The notes beneath the pieces are model-generated. The model did no database searches and was not told the DNA's origin. It saw nothing but the letters and a program-made list of their open reading frames with translations. Made by a program: the position numbers and the translations under genes. From positions 96,361 to 160,360 of the forward strand of contig DS999227.1 in the NCBI GenBank assembly GCA_000156295.1: a stretch of 64,000 nucleotides of DNA. The letters run 5' to 3'. Shown here piece after piece: positions 58,437-64,000 of the stretch (its first letter is position 1; each line of letters opens with the position of its first letter). Source of the DNA: a marine gamma proteobacterium HTCC2148 (GTDB lineage: Bacteria > Pseudomonadota > Gammaproteobacteria > Pseudomonadales > Halieaceae).

Positions 58437-59402
58437 ATGACAGCACCACTACCCAAACATCTCGTATTCGGCCAACCACGCGAATTTCGTGGCCTCGCCA
58501 TCGCGCCGATCTTTGATTTCGGCCAAGAGGCCACACTCGACTACCTGACTCTGGACGAGGCATTCGATCAGTCCGGTATTGAGATCACGGAAACTAGCGA
58601 CTCCGGCAGCGTACCGGAGCTCAAACTCGAGAATAAGGTGGATACCCCGGTCCTGCTACTGGACGGTGAAGAGCTGGTGGGGGCAAAACAGAACCGCGTG
58701 GTGAACCTCACCCTCCTGGTACCTGCACTGGCAACCACGGTCATACCGGTTTCATGCGTGGAATCAGGTCGCTGGTCTTACCGCTCAAGTAACTTCGAGC
58801 GTACCGACCGCACACACTTTGCTCGAGGCCGGGCCAAGAAAATGGCTTCCGTGAGCCGCTCCATGCGCCAGTCCGGCTCAAGGCACAGTGATCAGGGCGA
58901 AGTCTGGTCCGAGATTGACCGCAAGTTCTCCGCCATGGAGTCGGAATCGCACACTTCTGCCATGGCAGATATGTATCAAGACGCCGCGCCAACACTCGAG
59001 GAGTACGTTAGCGAGCTCAATCCAGAGCCCCACCAGGTGGGAGCCTTCTACTTCTTGCACGGCCAACTGGTCGGCATGGACCTATTCGACAAGGCCGGTA
59101 CTTACGCCCGGCTCAATAGCAAGCTCGTCAAGAGTTACGCCATTGATGCGTTGGAGGTTTCGCCTAGCGACCGCCAGCGAGCTTCCCTCTCAGAGGCGCT
59201 GCGCTTTCTAGAGGTCATCGAGGGCGGGCAATGGGAGCGCTACGAATCAGTCGGTATAGGCGAGGACCATCGTTTGTTATCGGGGCATATGGCCTCCGCC
59301 GTACTCGCTGTTGATGGGCAAACCATCCACCTATCAGGTTTTGTAACTGAGCAAGCGCCCTCGGGCTATCGCCCCGGACGCAGGCGCAGGCGGAACCTCT
59401 AA
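58437..59402 (+). CDS. ARPP-1 domain protein
   Basis: A 321-residue protein with the ARPP-1 signature: VLLLDGEELVGAKQNRVVNLTLLVPA, IPVSCVESGRWSYRS, HQVGAFYFLHGQLVGMDLF. In the naming I recall, ARPP-1 is a domain found with ADP-ribosyl-glycohydrolase and rhodanese-phosphatase genes; its reaction is not known. It is the first gene of a sigma-54-dependent operon whose other members bind or cut nucleic acid. DUF488 and DUF4326 genes sit in the same island, which matches that association. Confidence 0.8.
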   Translation: MTAPLPKHLVFGQPREFRGLAIAPIFDFGQEATLDYLTLDEAFDQSGIEITETSDSGSVPELKLENKVDTPVLLLDGEELVGAKQNRVVNLTLLVPALATTVIPVSCVESGRWSYRSSNFERTDRTHFARGRAKKMASVSRSMRQSGSRHSDQGEVWSEIDRKFSAMESESHTSAMADMYQDAAPTLEEYVSELNPEPHQVGAFYFLHGQLVGMDLFDKAGTYARLNSKLVKSYAIDALEVSPSDRQRASLSEALRFLEVIEGGQWERYESVGIGEDHRLLSGHMASAVLAVDGQTIHLSGFVTEQAPSGYRPGRRRRRNL

Positions 59403-59492
59403 CGAGGCACCGAAGTGGAACACCCGACAGGGCCGCGGCAGGGAAGCCGCACTAACTGAAATCAAGCTAAACCATTGCACCGGAGAATGAGC

Positions 59493-59798
59493 ATGAATAA
59501 GCCAAAGAAAGTTCGCCAGATCTACGCGGAACTCCAGCGTGTTTACGGTGGTGAGATTCCAACACACGAGCTGCTGGAGTGCGCGTCGCTGATAGCCGAT
59601 GCGTCTGAAGACTCCATCAGCTCTTCGCCGAAAACGGCATTTCACGGCCGTACGCCGTTTTCGGAGCTTCCGGTGAACGAAGTTATGGAGCGCTGGAGCT
59701 GGCGGATCGTCGGCCAGGAATACTCCGCCGAAGATGACTTCGGCCCACACATGTCTCAGGAGGCACTCCTGGAACACACACTTTCAATGGCTGCATAG
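59493..59798 (+). CDS. Small unknown protein of the ARPP-1 operon
   Basis: A 101-residue acidic protein. The ATG at 59493 is preferred because GGAG lies seven bases upstream. It is helical at the start (KVRQIYAELQRVYGGEIPTHELLECASLIADAS) and contains an EYSAEDDFGPHMSQEALLEHTL ending. No family is recognised. It lies between ARPP-1 and a winged-helix gene. Confidence 0.65.
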   Translation: MNKPKKVRQIYAELQRVYGGEIPTHELLECASLIADASEDSISSSPKTAFHGRTPFSELPVNEVMERWSWRIVGQEYSAEDDFGPHMSQEALLEHTLSMAA

Positions 59799-59807
59799 GG
59801 AGGAAAT

Positions 59808-60080
59808 ATGTCCAACAGTAGAACGCAATTGGTGCTGGGGGTGAAAGAGCATCTACTTACCGGCCACCCGATTACACAGCTTGAGTGCATCGTCCTATTC
59901 GGCGTACCAAGCCTAACCAAAGTGATCTCAGATATGCGCAAGGAGGGCTACGTCATCGAATCCAAGCGCGTCCCGTTCGTAGCCGCGCTGCGCAGGATCA
60001 ACGAGTCGGCGACTCTGGAACCACCTGGAAACCTGCCCATCAAGGAAGTGGCCCTGACCGAATACTGGTTGAGCCGATGA
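59808..60080 (+). CDS. Winged-helix (HTH_39-like) protein
   Basis: A 90-residue protein with an N-terminal winged helix of the type seen in phage and island genes: HPITQLECIVLFGVPSLTKVISDMRKEGYVIES. It could repress or fine-tune the operon or help bind DNA ends. A GGAGG ribosome site precedes the ATG. Its stop overlaps the start of the HNH gene (ATGA), implying coupled translation. Confidence 0.72.
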   Translation: MSNSRTQLVLGVKEHLLTGHPITQLECIVLFGVPSLTKVISDMRKEGYVIESKRVPFVAALRRINESATLEPPGNLPIKEVALTEYWLSR

Positions 60081-60274
60081 TGCGCCTCTTTAACAAAAGA
60101 CAAAGACGAATCCTGGCTTGGGTTGCAGGCGGTCAATGCACTATTTGCCAAAGACCACTCAACAGTAATTTCCACGCTGATCACGTACTCGCTCACTCCA
60201 AAGGTGGAGCAACAACAACAGACAATGGGCAGGCGCTCTGCGCTCCCTGTAACCTCAAGAAGGGGGCAAAATGA
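60077..60274 (+). CDS. Small HNH nuclease
   Basis: A 65-residue protein, nearly all HNH fold: CTICQRPL and LCAPCNLKK bind zinc, and FHADHVLAHSKGG and DNGQ supply the catalytic His and Asn. No recognition domain is attached, so the neighbouring helicase or winged-helix protein probably directs it. It overlaps the winged-helix gene by 4 bases and the helicase gene by 4 bases. Confidence 0.85.
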   Translation: MMRLFNKRQRRILAWVAGGQCTICQRPLNSNFHADHVLAHSKGGATTTDNGQALCAPCNLKKGAK

Positions 60275-61932
60275 AGATCAAACTTCGTAATTGGCAGCGT
60301 GAAGCGCACGACCAGGCCATCGAATGGCTGGTGAAGCGCGCTGAAGATCGGCACTTCCTGATCAATGCCGCTCCCGGCGCGGGTAAGACTCTCGCGTCCT
60401 GCGCTATCGCTGATACGCTCATACAGTCCGGCGAGATCGAGCGGGTAATCGTTATCGCACCTCGTTCCGAGGTTGTTAACCAATGGGCCGATGATTTCCG
60501 CTTTGTAACGGGACGCCATATGGCGAAAGTCACAGCTGCCGATGGCGACATCACCGGGCTTTCTCTCGATGTATGCGCCACGTGGTCGGCCATACAAGGT
60601 CTCCTGCCTGAGTTGCAGGCGGTGTGTCGTGCACAAAAGACGCTAGTGATTTGTGATGAGCATCATCATGCAGCCGTAGAGGCAGCATGGGGAAAGGGTG
60701 CTGATGGCGCATTCGCCAATGGTCGTTTTGTGCTAGTACTTACTGGCACCCCCATCCGTTCGGATGGGGCTGAATCAGTCTGGTTGGCGTATGACGATGC
60801 CGGTGCCATCGACCACCCGGAAGATGGCACCTATACCCTCACCTATGGTGAAGCAGTTGACCTGGGGTATTGCCGACCTGTGACCTTCCATCGGCACGAG
60901 GGCAAATTCACGGTGGACCTGGAGGGTCATCAGGTCAAGGTATCGGGACACGACAAGGCAGAGCTTCCGCCTGAACTGAAACGCGTTCACGGTCTTCAAA
61001 AGGCCCTAGACTTCTACCGCTTGGCCAAGACGCCACAGTTTGAGAAAGACAAGATCACACCACTACTGGATGGCTACCAGTCCACGATGATCGACTGGGG
61101 CAGCGAGAAGCTGACCGAGCTACGGCACCGCATGCCAGAGGCCGGTGGCCTCATCATTGCGCCGAATATCGAGATGGCCGAGTACATGGTGGACCTGATC
61201 GAACGCATCGAAGGTGAAAAGCCGATACTGGTGCACAGCCAGATGCCCAACCCCAACGCGAAGATCCGTGCGTTCCGGAATACTGACAAGCGCTGGCTGG
61301 TATCCGTGGCCATGGTATCGGAGGGCGTGGATATCAAGCGACTGCGTGTGCTTCTCTACCTCCCGAACGCCCTGACCGAGCTGGCGTTCCGCCAGGCGGT
61401 AGGTCGTGTTGTAAGGACTATGGGCGCCCATGACGACACCCGAGCGTATGTCGTTATGCCCTCCTTCCAGCTTTTCGAGGACTTTGCCCGGCGCGTGGAG
61501 GAAGAAATGTCACCCGCTGCCCGCAAGGGCGATGGTTCACCAAAGCATAAGGTCTGCCGTGAGTGTGGCCACGAATGCGATTTGGGAGCTGACTCCTGCC
61601 CTGTGTGCGGCCATGAATTTCCCAAAGCACCTGAGCGACTGAAACCTTGCGGTGACTGCGGTGCCCTCAACCCGATGGCCGCCAAAAGCTGTCACACGTG
61701 TGGCTCATCTTTTGAACAGGACTTTAACCTCACACTGGATGAAGCCTTACGCACCGGGGCGATTGTAAGAGGCATCGATATTGAGGAGGAAGAGGTACAG
61801 AGCGCCGAGGAGATCGCCCCAGTAGTCCGCGGTCGGATTCTTAGAAGCGGTGACCAGCGATTGGTGAAGATCATCCAAACCTTGCCGGATGAGAGCTGGG
61901 CGAGGCTTCGCTCGATTCTCGAGGCGAACTAG
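60271..61932 (+). CDS. SF2 DEAD/DEAH-type helicase with zinc ribbons
   Basis: A 553-residue SF2 helicase. INAAPGAGKTLASCAIA is Walker A, VICDEHHHAA motif II, LVLTGTPIRSD motif III, VSEGVDIKRL and RQAVGRVVRTMG motifs V and VI. Near residues 430-490 two zinc ribbons follow (VCRECGHEC / CPVCGHEF, and PCGDCGALN / SCHTCGSSF). It overlaps the HNH gene by 4 bases and is the last gene of the sigma-54 operon. The HNH-helicase pair looks like a nucleic-acid-processing module. Confidence 0.88.
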   Translation: MKIKLRNWQREAHDQAIEWLVKRAEDRHFLINAAPGAGKTLASCAIADTLIQSGEIERVIVIAPRSEVVNQWADDFRFVTGRHMAKVTAADGDITGLSLDVCATWSAIQGLLPELQAVCRAQKTLVICDEHHHAAVEAAWGKGADGAFANGRFVLVLTGTPIRSDGAESVWLAYDDAGAIDHPEDGTYTLTYGEAVDLGYCRPVTFHRHEGKFTVDLEGHQVKVSGHDKAELPPELKRVHGLQKALDFYRLAKTPQFEKDKITPLLDGYQSTMIDWGSEKLTELRHRMPEAGGLIIAPNIEMAEYMVDLIERIEGEKPILVHSQMPNPNAKIRAFRNTDKRWLVSVAMVSEGVDIKRLRVLLYLPNALTELAFRQAVGRVVRTMGAHDDTRAYVVMPSFQLFEDFARRVEEEMSPAARKGDGSPKHKVCRECGHECDLGADSCPVCGHEFPKAPERLKPCGDCGALNPMAAKSCHTCGSSFEQDFNLTLDEALRTGAIVRGIDIEEEEVQSAEEIAPVVRGRILRSGDQRLVKIIQTLPDESWARLRSILEAN

Positions 61933-62338
61933 AAGAAGACCAATCTAGGCGTGGGAGCGAGCCTGGCAATACCGCACCCTTCGGCCTAACACACTGCCCT
62001 ACAAAAATTTTCTCTAGAGCACCATTGCGCTCTAACTTAGTTAGAGCCGCGCTCAGTCTAATAAAAAATTCTAATAAAGCGGCTCAGCAACACTACTCCC
62101 TATGTTACATCCCATGCCACCCGGGTGTTACATCCCATATGTTTTAGGTGTTACATCCCATAGTCTTTGGGTGTTACATCCCAAAGTTTCGGTGTGTTAC
62201 ATCCCACTGGACTGAAGCGCTTCAACTAATACCATCACCTAACCTTGTTAGTCAGAAAACTCACTTTCCCACTTGTAAACATGCGGCCGAAAAAACTCGT
62301 ATGTTATTAGAAACAACACTGACCAAGGAGAGATATTT
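61933..62338. other. Intergenic stretch with iterons
   Basis: No gene is apparent. It holds the five iterons at 62,103-62,206 and, before them, AT-rich sequence with a short direct repeat of CTAATAAA-like units. It may contain an origin or a control site for the following genes. Confidence 0.5.
62103..62206 (+). repeat. Five direct repeats TGTTACATCCCA at an exact 23-bp period
   Basis: The 12-base unit TGTTACATCCCA occurs without mismatch at 62,103, 62,126, 62,149, 62,172 and 62,195, each 23 bases from the last. The bases between differ. Such iterons bind replication initiators or partition/regulatory proteins on the same face of the helix. No obvious initiator gene is next to them. Confidence 0.9.
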
Positions 62339-62650
62339 ATGGCTAATACAAACCGCAATGGTTCTTTTAAACTCGACCCCAAGGAGAAGTTAGATCAAGC
62401 CATTCAGAATCAAGAATTGAAGAAGCTTCGATTCCGCACAGCGAAGCATCTATGTCAGTCACTGAAGATTGACCCGTATGGCACCCAACTCATCGGCAGA
62501 ATCGGCAAATCAATCCACCACCGCAACCTGCATGTAGTCGAGCACTGGGTGAATGATCAAAGCGATTCTGATTCCACTGGTGAAAACCTAAAAGAACTCT
62601 CTCTCCGTCTACGCGACTATCTGATCGATTCTTGGGATGAAAACTTCTAG
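62339..62650 (+). CDS. Small unknown protein next to the iterons
   Basis: A 103-residue basic-to-acidic protein (FKLDPKEKLDQAIQNQELKKLRFRTAKHLCQSLKID). An AAGGAGA ribosome site precedes the ATG. It might bind DNA at the iterons, but I see no defined DNA-binding fold and recognise no family. It lies between the two repeat clusters and before the excisionase gene. Confidence 0.6.
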   Translation: MANTNRNGSFKLDPKEKLDQAIQNQELKKLRFRTAKHLCQSLKIDPYGTQLIGRIGKSIHHRNLHVVEHWVNDQSDSDSTGENLKELSLRLRDYLIDSWDENF

Positions 62651-62695
62651 TGCTCTGTATGTTTGTATTCGCTCTCAGTCACTAGAATCTAGCAT

Positions 62696-62928
62696 GAATG
62701 CGTTTTTCGGCACTGCATTTTTGGAATGCGTTTTTCGGCAACAAAAGCCTATGAAATGCGTTTTTCGTCATTCTAAAATCTCAAGAAAACACTATAAATA
62801 TAGTACTCAAGATAATTTCTTGAAAAAAAAGGATTTGCTGCGTTTTCTAGTTGCAAAGGGAAGTCTTTGATGCCCAGAATATCTACCAAGAGAGACACCA
62901 CAGGTACACCTTCAATGCGTTTTTTCGA
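62696..62928 (+). repeat. Repeat family AATGCGTTTTTCG upstream of the excisionase
   Basis: GAATGCGTTTTTCGGCA occurs at 62,696 and 62,724, a variant AAATGCGTTTTTCGTCA at 62,754, and a fourth, looser copy near 62,913 (CAATGCGTTTTTTCGAAA). They lie just before the excisionase and integrase genes and may be arm-type integrase sites or excisionase/repressor sites. Confidence 0.75.
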
Positions 62929-62984
62929 AAAAAACTCGATAGAAAAAATGGCAAACAAGCGCGTTAGTTCGAAGAGGGGCAAGA

Positions 62985-63329
62985 GTGACACAACTTCTAA
63001 CACATGAAATAACCGCCGTATCATTGGAGCATTACTCAAATCTTACAGGCTTCAGCATTCCAACGCTGAGGGGGCGAATCAGGGAGAAGCTCTGGCTCGA
63101 AGGAAGGGAGTATGTCAGAAACCCTAGTGGAAAAATTGTTATCAACGTTCCAGAAGCACAAGCCTGGGAGAGTGAAAAATGGCGACAAAGAGCAGAAAGC
63201 GTGGCTCAATCGGAAAATCTCGCGGCCAATTCATCCTGCGATTCTGGTGGCGTGACCCACACGACCCGTACTCAGACTACCGCTGGTCGGTCTCGACACA
63301 TCAGGCCGCTACTGAAGAAAACAGAGTAG
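62985..63329 (+). CDS. Excisionase-like DNA-binding protein
   Basis: A 114-residue protein starting at GTG. A helix-turn-helix-like segment (SLEHYSNLTGFSIPTLRGRIREKLWLEGREY) followed by PSGKIVINVPEAQAWESEKWRQ resembles excisionases. It directly precedes the integrase and overlaps it by about 150 bases in another frame, so the C-terminal tail past residue 65 may not be conserved. Confidence 0.7.
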   Translation: MTQLLTHEITAVSLEHYSNLTGFSIPTLRGRIREKLWLEGREYVRNPSGKIVINVPEAQAWESEKWRQRAESVAQSENLAANSSCDSGGVTHTTRTQTTAGRSRHIRPLLKKTE

Positions 63330-64000
63330 CACTGGAGCAAAGGCTCGAGCACATAAATGCGCAAATCAGAGCAGGTGCATTTTTCCCATGCCAGGAATTT
63401 CCGGATTCAAAGATAGCCGCCTACTGTCAGTGCAGTAGCTGCGCGGCCCTGCAACCACTATCAAGGTCGCACAGCGGGCCGAAAACCCTTGGTGAGTTAT
63501 TTATACACTTCGGTAAGCACGAGCACTCGCGGTCGCTCGGAGAACACAAGATCATCGAGCCCTCGACTTGGGATACCAAGAAGAAAGGAATCAATGCTCT
63601 GTCAAAAGGGTTCACCTGGGTGGATGAAAATGGCGTCCTGTGCCAGGTAGCGTCATTGAGCGACTATCAGATTCGCGAGCTTGCTCCAGATAGCGTCAAG
63701 GAATGGCTTAGTGCTTTCCAGAATCGCCGGGAACTGACCGAACGAGAAAAATCTCCGGCAACCACGAAGTACCTGAACAACTTGTTATCGATCGTTCGTC
63801 AAGCACTGCGCTATGGCCAGCTAAAACGATGGTGGCGTGCACATCCACTGCTCGAGTATCAGGGAGCACTGATCGAGAAGACTAAGGCCGAGAGGCACCG
63901 ACAGAAGAACCAGACACTTTCCAAGCCATTTAGCGCGGTGGAACGAGACCGAATTATCGACTGGTTTCGAAAGCAGTGGGAGCAATGTCCGCTTGCCTAT
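63179..64000 (+). CDS. Tyrosine integrase, Arm-DNA-binding type (cut by window edge)
   Basis: The frame is open from ATG 63179 to the window edge, 274 codons. The N-terminal arm-binding domain (KRGSIGKSRGQFILRFWWRD) is of the DUF3596 type seen in P4- and lambdoid-like integrases, followed by a SAM-like core-binding domain (SVKEWLSAFQNRR, TKYLNNLLSIVRQALRYG). The catalytic domain is beyond the window. It is the probable integrase of the island and points toward the right edge, where an intact tRNA-Pro or attachment site should lie. Confidence 0.85.
   Translation, partial: MATKSRKRGSIGKSRGQFILRFWWRDPHDPYSDYRWSVSTHQAATEENRVALEQRLEHINAQIRAGAFFPCQEFPDSKIAAYCQCSSCAALQPLSRSHSGPKTLGELFIHFGKHEHSRSLGEHKIIEPSTWDTKKKGINALSKGFTWVDENGVLCQVASLSDYQIRELAPDSVKEWLSAFQNRRELTEREKSPATTKYLNNLLSIVRQALRYGQLKRWWRAHPLLEYQGALIEKTKAERHRQKNQTLSKPFSAVERDRIIDWFRKQWEQCPLAY

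Noticed and set aside
62870-63007. A 45-codon frame (MPRISTKRD...) before the excisionase
   Set aside because: It is short, has no clear ribosome site, and overlaps a repeat copy and the excisionase start, so it is probably chance.

Overview
The left 30 kb looks like the chromosome of a marine gammaproteobacterium. Gene order thrC-hom-alaC-dsbC-xerD, rpsP-rimM-trmD-rplS, ffh-ypjD and queA-tgt is typical of the Pseudomonadales/Cellvibrionales group, and a Halieaceae-like (OM60/NOR5) host is my best guess. That guess rests on gene content and order, not on a database match.

Region 1 (1-19,000) is housekeeping, mostly on the minus strand: recJ (cut by the window edge), thrC, hom, alaC, dsbC, xerD, a small unknown gene, an OpgB-like phosphoglycerol transferase, the rplS-trmD-rimM-rpsP operon, ffh, then ypjD and a CorC-like membrane protein on the plus strand, then DUF1289, a gamma-carbonic anhydrase-like protein, a Nudix hydrolase, tgt and queA.

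Region 2 (19,000-30,100) holds tRNA-Leu(CAA), a coiled-coil protein, a TetR regulator with a perfect 26-bp palindromic operator in front of a LinB-like haloalkane dehalogenase and a DUF1330 gene, an FMN glutamate-synthase-like protein, a remnant of an alpha/beta hydrolase, an outer-membrane barrel protein, and a subtilase with about 200 residues of Glu/Val-rich repeats, divergent from an ECF sigma/anti-sigma pair.

Region 3 (30,570 to beyond the right edge) is a mobile defence island. Its left edge carries the 3' end of a tRNA-Pro gene next to that gene's old terminator. Its right side carries five iterons at an exact 23-bp period, a second repeat family, an excisionase-like gene and a tyrosine integrase that runs off the window. 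The cargo is a minus-strand block of about 25 kb: a Type I restriction-modification set (hsdRMS), a helical protein with a GrpE-like end, an Hsp70-like ATPase, a DUF3696 ATPase, a PLD-like protein, a dual-OB/DUF488/DUF4326 trio, DUF2130 and DUF2779 nuclease-like proteins, and a HEPN-SNF2 helicase with a sacsin-type ATPase. Divergent from it is a plus-strand operon: ARPP-1, a small unknown, a winged helix, an HNH nuclease and an SF2 helicase.

The main discovery is regulatory. Between the two blocks sits an RtcR-type sigma-54 activator with a CARF-like N-terminal domain. I find three near-perfect sigma-54 (-24/-12) promoters, each at the head of a block: before hsdR, before the DUF2130 gene, and before ARPP-1. 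This suggests that one ligand-sensing activator switches on restriction, chaperone-like, nucleotide-processing and nuclease modules together. I do not recognise this layout as DISARM, BREX, Dnd, Druantia or Zorya.
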